DNA of 64,000 nt from Hydrogenophaga sp. (lineage in GTDB: Bacteria; Pseudomonadota; Gammaproteobacteria; Burkholderiales; Burkholderiaceae_C): NCBI RefSeq assembly GCF_030158645.1, contig NZ_JAOASO010000151.1, forward strand, positions 1-64,000, in the 5' to 3' direction. Each line of letters begins with the position of its first letter. The stretch's first letter is position 1. A model generated the notes under the pieces. It ran no database searches. It had not been told where the DNA came from and saw only the letters and a list, made by a program, of their open reading frames with translations. The translations under genes were made by a program, and so were the position numbers. Of this stretch, positions 20,415 to 31,358 are shown one piece after another.

Positions 20415-21995
20415 TCAACGCTCCGCGATGTAGTGCGACATGGTTGCGCTCTCGCCCTCCGCGAGAAACGCCCGGATCTCGGTTTCGAGCGCGCGGTCGG
20501 CCACGGTGGCGCGGGCGCGTTGGTGCAGGTAGTCGGCCCACGAGGCGACGATGAAGCGCTCCACGTAGCGCGAGGGTTCGCCCAGGTCGCGGTAGACGCG
20601 CCAGAAGCTCGCGCCGTCGCGCCGGCGTGGCGCTTTCATGCGGGCGATGGTGTCCAGAAACGCCTGGTCCACGCCGGGCCGGATGCGGTAGCCCACCTCC
20701 ACCGCCACCGGGCCGGCGGCCGGGTTGGGTTCGTCCACCACAAAGAGTTCGTCCCACGGCGTGCCCTGCGTCACCTCGTGCAGGGCGCCCATGCGCAGCG
20801 GAAACGGGCGCACCAGCAGCAGGCCCGCCGCCATCAACACACCGGCGGCCACCAGCGCGGCGGTGAGGCCGGCGATGTCGGACACCGCGCCCCAGAAGGC
20901 CGAACCGATGGCGAACGCCCCCAGCGCAGAGACGATGTGCAGCGCCACGGCGCGCGAGCGCACCCAGGGTGGCGCGCTGGCCTGGGTGGCGGTGTTGAAG
21001 GTGGACATCGTGGCCATCCAGGCGGCACCGCCAAAGGCCATGGCGATGTAAACCACCCCGGGCACGCGCACCCACGCCGCGAGCAGCATGACCACGGCAA
21101 ACACCGCGCAGCTGAGCGACACGATGGCGTCGAGCGCAAAGCGCGCGCGCAGCCGCCCGATGACCAGGCCCGAGGCCACCGCGCCGGTGCCCAGGCAGCC
21201 CATGAGCAGACCGAAACCTTCAGCGCCCGTGCCCAGCTGGCGCTGCGCGATCACCGGCAGCAGCGCCCACAAGGCCGAACCGGCCGCGCTGAAGGCCATG
21301 ACCCGCACCAGTTGCGCCAGGATGATGCGGGAGTGCCAGGCAAAGCGCAGGCCGCTCAGCGTGCCGCCCCACAGGCGCTCGGGCGGCAGGCTCGACGGCG
21401 GGTGCGCACGCGGCGGCCAGCGCCGGATGGACTCCCACATGACCAGGGTGGTGAACACCGTGACCACAAACACCCAGCCCGCCCCCAGCCGCGCGAACAG
21501 CAGGCCGGCCAGCGTGGGGCCGATGGCGCGCGCCGCGTTGTAGGCGATGCCGATGGCGGTGATGGCCTGCGGCCACTCCTCGCGCGGCACGGGGTCCACC
21601 ACCGACGAATTCCAGGCCGGCGTGAGCACCGCCGTGCAGCAACCGCATACGAACACGAGAAACAACACCGAACCCGGCCCGCCCCAGCCGGCCAGCACCA
21701 GCGCGGCGAGCAGCGTGCACGCAGCCACCTGGGCCAGCAGCGCGCCCGAGATCAGGCGGCGCCGGTCGGTGGTGTCGGCCAGCACCCCCGCGGGCAAGGC
21801 CAGCAGGAACATGGGCAGGAACACCGCCGTTTGCACCAGCGCCGCCAGAAACGACGAACCGGTGAGCTCCACCATCAACCAGGCGGCCGCCATGGTCTGC
21901 ATGCCGGCGCCGATGAAGAAGATGCCGCCGCAGATCCACAAGCCCCGAAAGGCGGGTTGGCGGAGTGGGCTCCAGATGGAGGTGGCAGCGGTCAT
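20415..21995 (-). CDS. MFS transporter, EntS/DUF894-like
   Basis: 526 aa; FRGLWICGGIFFIGAGMQTMAAAWLMVELTGSSFLAALVQTAVFLPMFLLALPAGVLADTTDRRRLI plus C-terminal ABM-like extension. Confidence 0.88.
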   Translation of the reverse strand: MTAATSIWSPLRQPAFRGLWICGGIFFIGAGMQTMAAAWLMVELTGSSFLAALVQTAVFLPMFLLALPAGVLADTTDRRRLISGALLAQVAACTLLAALVLAGWGGPGSVLFLVFVCGCCTAVLTPAWNSSVVDPVPREEWPQAITAIGIAYNAARAIGPTLAGLLFARLGAGWVFVVTVFTTLVMWESIRRWPPRAHPPSSLPPERLWGGTLSGLRFAWHSRIILAQLVRVMAFSAAGSALWALLPVIAQRQLGTGAEGFGLLMGCLGTGAVASGLVIGRLRARFALDAIVSLSCAVFAVVMLLAAWVRVPGVVYIAMAFGGAAWMATMSTFNTATQASAPPWVRSRAVALHIVSALGAFAIGSAFWGAVSDIAGLTAALVAAGVLMAAGLLLVRPFPLRMGALHEVTQGTPWDELFVVDEPNPAAGPVAVEVGYRIRPGVDQAFLDTIARMKAPRRRDGASFWRVYRDLGEPSRYVERFIVASWADYLHQRARATVADRALETEIRAFLAEGESATMSHYIAER

Positions 21996-22070
21996 GGGCC
22001 ATTATTCCGCAGGCCGCTCACGCGAAAAAAAGGCGGCCTGAAAGCCGCCTTTGTCTGCTGAAGGGAACGC

Positions 22071-22826
<756 letters not shown>

Positions 22827-23131
22827 TTGATGAGCCTTGAAATTCAGTGGGATGCCGCTCTGGAAATCAAATGGCACCGCTTTGAAATCAACAGCGCAGG
22901 ATGCGTGCCAGCGGCTCAATTCGCCTATGTAGCAACCAGTTACGAATTCAGGGGCCCGAATGTTGGCAAATCGCCGGGCCAACTGTCAACTTTTCCGACA
23001 CCCCTGCCAGAAGCGAAACGCCCAAGGAAAAGCACAGCCCCCGGGCCGCCTGGGCGGGTTGGTGACGCCGGGCCGGGATCGGAAAGGCGGTCTCCAGACC
23101 TGACAGCGACGGCAGAAACGGCGCGCGAGCC

Positions 23132-23761
23132 TCACACGATGCCGTTGCGAATCGCGTACACCGTGAGTTCTGCGTTGTTGGCCAGGTGCAGCTTCTCCAG
23201 CACGCGGGCGCGGTAGACGCTGACCGTCTTGGGGCTGAGCATGAGTTCTTCGGCAATGTCCGACAACTTTTTGCCCGACGCGATCTTCTGCAGCGTCTGC
23301 AGCTCGCGCTCGGAGAGGCTGGCGTGCAGCTCTTCGCTCTCGGGCGCGTGCAGGTTGTCCACCAGCATCTGCGCCACCTCGGCGGTCACGTACTTGCGGC
23401 CCTGCATGACGGTGCGGATGGCGGCCACCAGCTCGGCGGGCTCGCCGGCCTTGTTGAGGTAACCGCGCGCACCGGCGCGCAGGCAGCGGATGGCGTACTG
23501 GTCTTCCGGGTACATGGAGACCACCAGCGCCTTCACCGTGGAGCCTTCTTCTTTCAGGGCCGCCAGCACCTCCAGCCCGCCGCGTCCGGGCATGTTGAGG
23601 TCGAGCACGAGCACATCGCACTCGGTCTTGCGCATGGCCTCGCGCAGTTCGGGGTAGCTGCCGGCTTCGCCCACCACCTGGATGTCGGTGGCCTCCGAGA
23701 TGGTGTCGCGGATCCCGCGTCTCACCACCGCGTGGTCGTCACACAAAATCACCTTGATCAT
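23132..23761 (-). CDS. NarL/FixJ-type response regulator
   Basis: REC domain MIKVILCDDHAVVRRGIRDTISEA and LuxR-type HTH LSERELQTLQKIASGKKLSDIAEELMLSPKTVSVYRARVLEKL. Confidence 0.93.
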   Translation of the reverse strand: MIKVILCDDHAVVRRGIRDTISEATDIQVVGEAGSYPELREAMRKTECDVLVLDLNMPGRGGLEVLAALKEEGSTVKALVVSMYPEDQYAIRCLRAGARGYLNKAGEPAELVAAIRTVMQGRKYVTAEVAQMLVDNLHAPESEELHASLSERELQTLQKIASGKKLSDIAEELMLSPKTVSVYRARVLEKLHLANNAELTVYAIRNGIV

Positions 23762-24878
23762 GGGCTTCCTCTGCGGCGTTGGCCGCGTTGTCCGGGTTCT
23801 TGGGTGATGTCAGGGGCACAGACAAGATGACCGAGGTGCCCCGTGGTGAGGTGCTCACGTCGAGCCAGCCGTCCACCTTGGCGGCGCGCTCGCGCAAGCC
23901 CAGCAGCCCGAAGGACTCGGCCTTGCGCAGCGCATCCGGGCTCATGCCCTGGCCGTTGTCGGTGACTTCCAGGGTGAGCACGCCCTCGCCATCGCTCAGG
24001 TCGATGTCGACCGCGGTGGCCTTGGTGTGTTTGGCGATGTTGGTCAGCGCTTCTTGCGCCGTGCGGTAGGCCACCAGTTGCACGTCCAGCGGCACGTTGA
24101 TCTGGTCGGACGACCGGCGGATGGTGACCCGCATGCCGCTGCGGCGCTCGAAGCCCCCGGCCAGCCACTGCACGGCGGCCACCAGGCCCTGGTCCAGGAT
24201 GGGCGGGCGCAGGTTCATCATGATCCGCTGGCTCGCGCCCAGGGCGTGCTGCAGCATTTCCATGGCGGTGGTCACGTGCTTGAGCACCTCGGCGTCGGTC
24301 TCGCGCCGGCCCACCCAGGCCAGATCGAGCTTGACGGCCGCCAGCGCGCCGCCGATGTCGTCGTGGATCTCGCGCGCGATGTTGGCGCGCTCCTGCTCGA
24401 TGCTGGTCTGCAGGTGCTCGGCCAGCTCGGCCAGGCGCTGGCGCGATTCGGCCAGCTCGGCGGCGGCCCGCGCGCGCTCGCGCCGCGTCTCGGAGATCTC
24501 GATCGCCCGCTCGATCACGTGCGAGAGGCGGTGCATGCTGTCCTTGAGCAAGTAGTCGCTCACACCGCGGTGCATCGCGTCCACCGCCGCGGTCTCGCCG
24601 ATGGCGCCCGACAGGATGACGAAGGGAATCTCGATCTGCAGTTCACGCACCACGTCCCAGGCGTCCATGCCGGTGAAGCCGGGCAGGTGGTAGTCGGCCA
24701 GCACGACGTCGAAGCGCCCGGTGAGCAGCTCGCGCTTGAAATCGTCCATGGTGTCCACCAGCACCACCTCGCTGGGCAGCTTGCTGCGCTGCAGGGCGAA
24801 CTTCACCAGCGCGTGGTCCACCCGCGAATCTTCCAGATGCAGGATGTGAACCGGGGGTTTGTCGAGGTTCTCGGACAT
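23739..24878 (-). CDS. Cytoplasmic REC-HisKA_3-HATPase histidine kinase
   Basis: N-terminal REC (ILHLEDSRVDHALVKFALQRS), HisKA_3 (ANIAREIHDDIGGALAAVKLDLAWV), HATPase (VTDNGQGMSPDAL, FGLLGLRERA); no TM segment seen. Confidence 0.9.
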   Translation of the reverse strand: MSENLDKPPVHILHLEDSRVDHALVKFALQRSKLPSEVVLVDTMDDFKRELLTGRFDVVLADYHLPGFTGMDAWDVVRELQIEIPFVILSGAIGETAAVDAMHRGVSDYLLKDSMHRLSHVIERAIEISETRRERARAAAELAESRQRLAELAEHLQTSIEQERANIAREIHDDIGGALAAVKLDLAWVGRRETDAEVLKHVTTAMEMLQHALGASQRIMMNLRPPILDQGLVAAVQWLAGGFERRSGMRVTIRRSSDQINVPLDVQLVAYRTAQEALTNIAKHTKATAVDIDLSDGEGVLTLEVTDNGQGMSPDALRKAESFGLLGLRERAAKVDGWLDVSTSPRGTSVILSVPLTSPKNPDNAANAAEEAHDQGDFV

Positions 24879-24965
24879 GCCTGTGGGGAATGTTGGGAAG
24901 GTGGAGGGGCGGGCAGCGCTGGCCGATGACCGGCAGACGCAACAAGACAACCCGGGAAATGGTCC

Positions 24966-24992
24966 TGAATTTGGCTCGTTATCTGCCGATAC
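24966..24992 (+). promoter_or_regulatory. Candidate sigma-28 promoter of the chemotaxis operon: TGAA-N15-GCCGATAC
   Basis: 3/4 and 7/8 consensus matches, 15-nt spacer, about 45 nt before ORF 25038. Confidence 0.65.
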
Positions 24993-25037
24993 AGCTTCTT
25001 ACAGACCTCGAAAATTGTACTGCCCACCCCATCCGAC

Positions 25038-25502
25038 ATGCCCTACACGAGCCGCCACATGGACCACCTGACGATGCAGCATGCCCCGCCGTGCGTCTCC
25101 CTGCCCGTGAACCTGGTGGCCAACCTCCAGGATTCGCTGCTCATGGCCGTGACCGACCTGCAGCGCCTGGAAGGCCTGCTGGACCACGCCACCGCCAACC
25201 TGATGGAGCGCTTTGGCACGGTGAACGCCGCTCTGGGCGCGCTGCCCGAGAGCCAACAGGACGAACTGGGCCCGATCCGCACCAGCCTGCACCAGGCCGT
25301 GACCGAACTCCAGTTCCACGACATGGCGACCCAACTGATCGTGCACACCGGCAAGGTGCTGCAAAGCTGCGCCTGGCGCCTGGCCGAAGAAGCCATGGAG
25401 CCCGAAGAAGGGGAGATACCGCTGGGTCTGGACCCCATGCCCGAGCGCCCCAGCCCGGTCACGCAGAGCGAGATGGACGCCGGTTCCATCGACCTGTTCT
25501 GA
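25038..25502 (+). CDS. Compact CheZ-like chemotaxis protein (putative CheY-P phosphatase)
   Basis: 154 aa, mostly helical; LQFHDMATQLI resembles the CheZ segment FQDLTGQVI and keeps the D-x3-Q spacing; directly upstream of cheY. Confidence 0.55.
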   Translation: MPYTSRHMDHLTMQHAPPCVSLPVNLVANLQDSLLMAVTDLQRLEGLLDHATANLMERFGTVNAALGALPESQQDELGPIRTSLHQAVTELQFHDMATQLIVHTGKVLQSCAWRLAEEAMEPEEGEIPLGLDPMPERPSPVTQSEMDAGSIDLF

Positions 25503-25519
25503 CCACCCGCCTTCCCCAT

Positions 25520-25546
25520 TCAAGACCCCCCGGTATCTGCCGATAT
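25520..25546 (+). promoter_or_regulatory. Candidate internal sigma-28 promoter for cheY: TCAA-N15-GCCGATAT
   Basis: 3/4 and 7/8 consensus matches in the 67-nt gap upstream of cheY. Confidence 0.55.
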
Positions 25547-25569
25547 TTGACTGAAACACGGAGTAAGCC

Positions 25570-25932
25570 ATGCGATCCATTCTTGCCGTCGACGACTCGG
25601 CTTCCATGCGAAAAATGGTGTCGTTCACCCTCACCGGCGCGGGCTACCACGTGGTGGAAGCGGTGGACGGTCAGGACGCTTTCGAAAAAGCCCAGAGCCA
25701 CAGCATCGACCTGGTGCTGACCGACCAGAACATGCCCAACATGGACGGGCTGAGCCTGACACGCAAGCTGCGCGAGCACCCCAAATTCAAGACCACACCC
25801 ATCCTGATCCTGACCACCGAGTCCAGCGACCAGATGAAACAGGCGGGCCGCAGCGCGGGCGCCACCGGCTGGCTGGTCAAGCCCTTCGATCCCGCCCGGT
25901 TGATCGAAGTGATCCAAAAAGTCATTCGCTGA
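25570..25932 (+). CDS. cheY: Chemotaxis response regulator CheY
   Basis: 120 aa single REC domain MRSILAVDDSASMRKMVSFTLTGAGY..., ahead of cheA. Confidence 0.92.
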   Translation: MRSILAVDDSASMRKMVSFTLTGAGYHVVEAVDGQDAFEKAQSHSIDLVLTDQNMPNMDGLSLTRKLREHPKFKTTPILILTTESSDQMKQAGRSAGATGWLVKPFDPARLIEVIQKVIR

Positions 25933-25978
25933 ACACACACCAACGCGCGCCGCTCAACAGCAGCCAAGGAGACCCCAC

Positions 25979-28090
25979 ATGGGTGACATGATGAACGAAG
26001 GCCAGAGCCTGGCCAACGACATTGACCTGAGCCAGTTCTATCAAATCTTCTTTGAAGAGGCCGGCGAAAACCTCGACCAGATGGAGCAGATGCTGCTCGC
26101 GCTGGACGTGGAAAAGGCCGACGACGAAGAGCTCAACGCGATCTTCCGCTGCGCCCACTCGATCAAGGGCGGCGCCGCCACCTTCGGCTTTGCCGACGTG
26201 GCCGAACTCACGCACCAGATGGAGTCGCTGCTGGACAAGCTGCGCCGCCACGAACTCCAACCCACCGCCGCCATGGTGGACGTGTTGCTCGAATCGAGCG
26301 ACGCGCTGCGCCTGCAGCTCGCCCACCACCAGGGCCGTGGCAATGACACCCCCGCCACCGGCGACCTGGTGGCCCGCATCTACGCATTGGCCAACGGTCA
26401 AGAAACCGCAGCCCCCGTGGCGCAAGCCGCCCCTGCACCCGTGGTGGCAGCCCCGGTGGTGGAGGCAGCCGCCCCGGCCCGCGTGATCAACAAGCCGGTG
26501 GCCAAGGCCAGCCGCGAACTCGAAATCCACATCGGCCCGCTGGACAACGTGGCGCAGGCCGACGGTGTGGCCGAACTCTTCCGCGATATCCCCGGCCTGG
26601 GCACCATCGAGCCCCTGCCCTGCGACCAGGCCAACAAGCGCGTCTACCGCGCCACGACCACCTCGTCCGACGCCGACCTGATGGACCTCTTCACCTTCCA
26701 TGTGAGCAAGGAAGAGATCCGCATCGTCGATCTGGCCGCCTCCGCCGACGAACCAACACCCACGCCTGCCATGGCATCCGGCCAGGACTTCGGCTTCTTT
26801 GACGGCGCACCCGGCGTGCCCGCCCACGCCGTTGCCGCCCAGGCCGTGGTCTCGGCGCCCGAGCACACCACCAAAGCCGCCGCCGCGCCCAAGGCAGACG
26901 CCCGCGCAGCCGCACCCGCCGCCATGGAATCGAGCACGCTGCGCGTGTCGGTCAGCAAGGTCGACCAGCTGATCAACCTGGTGGGTGAACTCGTGATCAC
27001 CCAGGCCATGCTGGCCCAGAAGAGCCGCGAGCTCGACGACGGTGCCAACCAGCCGCTGCTGGCCGGTCTCGCCGACCTGGACCGCAACACCCGCGACCTG
27101 CAGGAAGCGGTGATGTCGATCCGCATGATCCCGATGTCGGTGGTGTTCAACCGCTTCCCGCGCATGCTGCGCGACCTCGCCAGCAAGCTCGGCAAGAAGG
27201 TCGAGCTGGTCACGCAGGGCGAGTCCACCGAGCTCGACAAGGGCCTGGTGGAAAAAATCACCGATCCCCTGACCCACCTGATCCGCAACAGCTGCGACCA
27301 CGGTATCGAGATGCCCGAAGACCGCCGCGCCAGGGGCAAGTCCGAGCACGGCACGATCACGCTCTCGGCCACGCACGAAGGCGGCTCGATCCTGATCGAG
27401 GTGCGCGACGACGGCAAGGGCCTCTCGCGCGAGAAGCTCCTGACCAAGGCGCGCGAAAAAGGCATCGACGCACCCGACTCGATGACCGACACCGAGGTCT
27501 GGAGCCTGATCTTTGCACCGGGCTTTTCCACCGCCGACCAGGTCACCGACGTCTCCGGCCGCGGCGTGGGCATGGACGTGGTCAAGAAGAACATCACCGC
27601 GCTCAACGGCACCGTGGAGATCGATTCGGCCGAGGGCTACGGCATGCGCGTCTCGGTGCGCCTGCCACTGACCCTGGCCATCATGGACGGCATGTCGGTG
27701 CGCGTGAGCGACGAGGTCTACATCCTGCCGCTGTCCAGCGTGATCGAATCCTTCCAGATCAAGCCCACCGACATCAACACCCTGGCGCAAGGCGCGCAGG
27801 TGGTGAAAGTGCGCGACGAGTACATGCCGGTGATCGAGCTGGAGCGCGTGTTCCAGGTGCCGCGCTTCGAGCACAGCGGCGCGAGCCCGATCATGGTCGT
27901 GGTGGAAGCCGACGGCCAGCGTGTGGCGCTCATGGTCGACGAACTGCTCGGCCAGCAACAGGTGGTGATCAAGAACCTGGAGTCGAACTACCGGCGGGTG
28001 CCCAACGTGTCGGGTGCCACCATCCTGGGCGACGGCAAGGTCGCGCTGATCCTCGACACCTCCAGCCTGGTGCGCCGCTCCAGGCACTGA
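25979..28090 (+). CDS. cheA: Chemotaxis histidine kinase CheA
   Basis: 703 aa; Hpt AHSIKGGAATFGF, H-box/dimer, HATPase NSCDHGIEMPEDR, C-terminal CheW-like domain. Confidence 0.97.
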   Translation: MGDMMNEGQSLANDIDLSQFYQIFFEEAGENLDQMEQMLLALDVEKADDEELNAIFRCAHSIKGGAATFGFADVAELTHQMESLLDKLRRHELQPTAAMVDVLLESSDALRLQLAHHQGRGNDTPATGDLVARIYALANGQETAAPVAQAAPAPVVAAPVVEAAAPARVINKPVAKASRELEIHIGPLDNVAQADGVAELFRDIPGLGTIEPLPCDQANKRVYRATTTSSDADLMDLFTFHVSKEEIRIVDLAASADEPTPTPAMASGQDFGFFDGAPGVPAHAVAAQAVVSAPEHTTKAAAAPKADARAAAPAAMESSTLRVSVSKVDQLINLVGELVITQAMLAQKSRELDDGANQPLLAGLADLDRNTRDLQEAVMSIRMIPMSVVFNRFPRMLRDLASKLGKKVELVTQGESTELDKGLVEKITDPLTHLIRNSCDHGIEMPEDRRARGKSEHGTITLSATHEGGSILIEVRDDGKGLSREKLLTKAREKGIDAPDSMTDTEVWSLIFAPGFSTADQVTDVSGRGVGMDVVKKNITALNGTVEIDSAEGYGMRVSVRLPLTLAIMDGMSVRVSDEVYILPLSSVIESFQIKPTDINTLAQGAQVVKVRDEYMPVIELERVFQVPRFEHSGASPIMVVVEADGQRVALMVDELLGQQQVVIKNLESNYRRVPNVSGATILGDGKVALILDTSSLVRRSRH

Positions 28091-28150
28091 ACACCACCGT
28101 CTCTTCCCGGCGCCCAGCGCGCCCCCGCCCCCAACCGGCCAGGAATCCCG

Positions 28151-29041
28151 ATGCTGCACCAGACCCCTTCCCCCCAACGCGTCGCGCGGTCGGTTCCTCC
28201 TCCGAGGACACCCGCGTCCGAAGACGGTCCACTGGCCGAAGGTCGCGAATTTGTCTGGTCCGACGCCGACTTTTCGCGCATCAAGGCACTGATCTACAAG
28301 AAGGCCGGCATCAGCCTGCACGACGGCAAGCACGCTATGGTCTACAGCCGGGTGTCGCGCCGTCTGCGCGAGACCGGTCACGACAGCTTCAAGACCTACC
28401 TGGACTGGCTCGAACACCACGACGGCGCCGAGTGGCAGGAGTTCATCAACGCGCTGACCACCAACCTCACGGCGTTCTTCCGCGAGTCGCACCACTTCGA
28501 GATCCTGGCGCAGATGTTCGCCGCCAAACGTTCCCAGAACTGGCGCATCTGGTGCTCGGCCGCCTCCACCGGCGAAGAGCCCTACTCCATCGCGATGACG
28601 GCCCACGAAGGCCTGGGCACCAGCGGTTCGTTCGAGATCGTCAACAGCGACATCGACACCAAGGTCCTGGCCACCGCCCAACGCGGCGTCTACAAGGCCG
28701 ACGGCACCAAGGGCCTGAGCCCCGAACGCATGCAGCGCTTCTTCATGCGCGGCAAGGGCAGCAACGAAGGCTTCATGCGCGTGAAGCCCGAGCTGCAGAA
28801 AAACATGAGCTTCCAGACCGTCAACCTGATCCACGACCTGCCGTTTCGTGAACCGTTCGACGTGGTGTTCTGCCGCAACGTGATGATCTATTTCGACGCC
28901 GGCACGCAGCGCGCCGTGCTCGAGCGCATCCACCGCGTGATGAAGCCCGGCGGCATGCTGTTCGTGGGTCACGCCGAGAACTTCAGCGACGCCCGCAACC
29001 TGTTTGCATTGCGCGGCAAGACCGTCTACGAACGCCTGTAA
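28151..29041 (+). CDS. cheR: Chemotaxis methyltransferase CheR
   Basis: 296 aa; [35 protein letters not shown]. Confidence 0.96.
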   Translation: MLHQTPSPQRVARSVPPPRTPASEDGPLAEGREFVWSDADFSRIKALIYKKAGISLHDGKHAMVYSRVSRRLRETGHDSFKTYLDWLEHHDGAEWQEFINALTTNLTAFFRESHHFEILAQMFAAKRSQNWRIWCSAASTGEEPYSIAMTAHEGLGTSGSFEIVNSDIDTKVLATAQRGVYKADGTKGLSPERMQRFFMRGKGSNEGFMRVKPELQKNMSFQTVNLIHDLPFREPFDVVFCRNVMIYFDAGTQRAVLERIHRVMKPGGMLFVGHAENFSDARNLFALRGKTVYERL

Positions 29042-29050
29042 GGCAACGGC

Positions 29051-29680
29051 ATGATCGCAGCCCCCATCTCCAAGCTCGACCAGCTCAAGGCCAGCAAGCG
29101 CAAGGCAGGCGAGGCGAGCTTTTTCTACCACGACCACCACTTTCACCAGGACGCGGTGAAGGTCTTGCCCGGCGAGTACTTTGTGACCGCCGACGACATG
29201 ATGGTGATGACCGTGCTGGGCTCCTGCATCGCCGCCTGCATCTACGACCCGCGCGTGCGCGTGGGGGGCATGAACCACTTCATGCTGCCCGATGGCGGCA
29301 TGGACGCGGGCGGACGCTACGGCTCGTTCGCCATGGAACTGCTGATCAACGAGATGATGAAACTCGGCGCCCGGCGCGAGACCATGCAGGCCAAGGTGTT
29401 CGGCGGTGGGCAGGTGATGCACACCTTCACCACCATGAACGTGGGCGAACGCAACACGCAGTTCGTGCTCGACTACCTGCAGACCGAACGCATCGCGGTG
29501 ATCTCGAAAGACGTGCTCGACATCCACCCGCGCAAGGTCTGCTACTTCCCGGCCACCGGCAAGGCCATGGTCAAGCGGCTGGCCCATTCGCACCCCGAAA
29601 CGCTGGAAACGCAAGAGCGCAAGAGCAGCGCTGCGGTGGTGTCCAAGGCGATCGCCGGTGGTTCGGTGGATCTGTTCTGA
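29051..29680 (+). CDS. cheD: Chemoreceptor glutamine deamidase CheD
   Basis: 209 aa; [27 protein letters not shown]-terminus GGSVDLF. Confidence 0.95.
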   Translation: MIAAPISKLDQLKASKRKAGEASFFYHDHHFHQDAVKVLPGEYFVTADDMMVMTVLGSCIAACIYDPRVRVGGMNHFMLPDGGMDAGGRYGSFAMELLINEMMKLGARRETMQAKVFGGGQVMHTFTTMNVGERNTQFVLDYLQTERIAVISKDVLDIHPRKVCYFPATGKAMVKRLAHSHPETLETQERKSSAAVVSKAIAGGSVDLF

Positions 29681-29721
29681 GCCCCGAGCCAACGCATCAA
29701 CAAGAAGACAAGGAGAGGACC

Positions 29722-30813
29722 ATGGCAAAAATCAAAGTGGTCGTGGTGGACGATTCCGCGCTGGTGCGCAGCCTGCTCACCGAAATCATCAACCGCCAGG
29801 CCGACATGACCTGCGTGGGCGCCGCCGCCGACCCGCTGGTGGCGCGCGAGATGATCCGCGAAACCAACCCCGACGTGATCACGCTGGACGTGGAAATGCC
29901 GCGCATGGACGGCCTGGAGTTCCTCTCGCGCCTGATGCGCCTGCGGCCCATGCCGGTGGTGATGGTCTCCACCCTCACCGAGCAAGGGGCCGAGGCCACC
30001 ATGCGCGCGCTGGAACTGGGTGCGGTCGACTTTGTGGCCAAGCCGCGCATCGGCGTGAGCAGCGGTCTGCAGGAACTCGCCGGCGACATCGTGGACAAGA
30101 TCCGCGTGGCAGCGAGTGCCCACGTCAAACGCCTGCCGCCCACACCGGGCGCCGGTGCGGCGCCGGCTGGCGGCGGTGCGGCGGAACAACCGCGCGCCGC
30201 GCTGCCTCGCGTGTCGACCGAAAAAATCATCTGCATCGGCGCCTCCACCGGCGGCACCGAAGCCATCCGCGAAGTGCTCGTGCCCATGCCGGCCGACGCG
30301 CCTGCCATCGTGATCACCCAGCACATGCCGCCGGGCTTCACCACCAGCTTTGCCAACCGGCTCAACACCTTGTGCCGCATCCGCGTGCAGGAAGCGCAGC
30401 ACGGCCAGCGCATCTTGCCGGGCCATGCCTACATCGCACCGGGTGGCCACCACCTGCGCATCGACCGCAGCGGCTCCAACTACGTGGCCGTGGTGGAAGA
30501 CACCGAGCCGGTGAACCGCCACCGCCCTTCGGTGGAGGTGCTGTTCAAGTCGGCGGCGCGCGTGCTCGGCCCCAATGCGCTGGGCATCATGCTCACCGGC
30601 ATGGGCGCCGACGGCGCACAGGCCATGCGAGAGATGAAAGACGCCGGCAGCTACAACTACGTGCAGGACGAAGCGAGCTGCGTGGTCTTCGGCATGCCGC
30701 GCATGGCCATCCAGCACGGCGCTGCGCACGAAATCCTGCCGCTGTCGCAAATCGCCGCGGCCGTGCTCAACCGCCTGGCCAGCGCACCGGCCGGCGTGCG
30801 CCACCGCATCTGA
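29722..30813 (+). CDS. cheB: Chemotaxis methylesterase CheB
   Basis: REC plus CheB catalytic domain [31 protein letters not shown]. Confidence 0.96.
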   Translation: MAKIKVVVVDDSALVRSLLTEIINRQADMTCVGAAADPLVAREMIRETNPDVITLDVEMPRMDGLEFLSRLMRLRPMPVVMVSTLTEQGAEATMRALELGAVDFVAKPRIGVSSGLQELAGDIVDKIRVAASAHVKRLPPTPGAGAAPAGGGAAEQPRAALPRVSTEKIICIGASTGGTEAIREVLVPMPADAPAIVITQHMPPGFTTSFANRLNTLCRIRVQEAQHGQRILPGHAYIAPGGHHLRIDRSGSNYVAVVEDTEPVNRHRPSVEVLFKSAARVLGPNALGIMLTGMGADGAQAMREMKDAGSYNYVQDEASCVVFGMPRMAIQHGAAHEILPLSQIAAAVLNRLASAPAGVRHRI

Positions 30814-30851
30814 ACCCACTTCCGCATTCAACGTTTTCAAGGCGTTTCACC

Positions 30852-31358
30852 ATGACCTCCCGCCGCCTGTTCACCCTGCTGCTGGCCTGCGCCGCAGCGA
30901 CATCCACCGTGTTCGCCCAGACCCTGGAAGCGCCCAAGGGCCGCACCATCCTCAGCGTGAGCGGCAAGATCGCCGTGAAGAACAAGGGCGATCTGGCCGT
31001 GTTCGACATGGCCATGATCGAAGCGCTGCCGCAGCACAGCTTCACCACCCGCACGCCGTGGTACGACAAGCCGGTGAAGTTCACCGGCCCGCTGCTCTCG
31101 GACGTGCTGGCGGCCGTCAAGGCCAGCGGCACCACGCTGAGTGCGGTGGCGATCAACGATTACAAGATCAGCATCCCGGTGGACGACATCGCCAGACATG
31201 GCGTGCTCATGGCGCGTCTGATCGACGACCAACCCATTCCCGTGCGCAGCAAAGGTCCGCTGTTCGTGGTCTACCCGTTTGACAACTCCGCCGAACTGCG
31301 CAGCTCGGTCTACTACGAGCGTTCGATCTGGCAACTCAAGGCACTGGACTTGCAATGA
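30852..31358 (+). CDS. Secreted SUOX/molybdopterin-binding-fold protein lacking a mature cysteine
   Basis: Signal peptide [51 protein letters not shown] typical of the family; no Cys after the signal peptide. Confidence 0.65.
   Translation: MTSRRLFTLLLACAAATSTVFAQTLEAPKGRTILSVSGKIAVKNKGDLAVFDMAMIEALPQHSFTTRTPWYDKPVKFTGPLLSDVLAAVKASGTTLSAVAINDYKISIPVDDIARHGVLMARLIDDQPIPVRSKGPLFVVYPFDNSAELRSSVYYERSIWQLKALDLQ

Noticed and set aside
25922-29728. 1268-aa minus-strand ORF across cheA/cheR/cheD
   Set aside because: Antisense to clearly homologous chemotaxis genes; His/Val/Gly-rich composition typical of the shadow frame in GC-rich coding DNA
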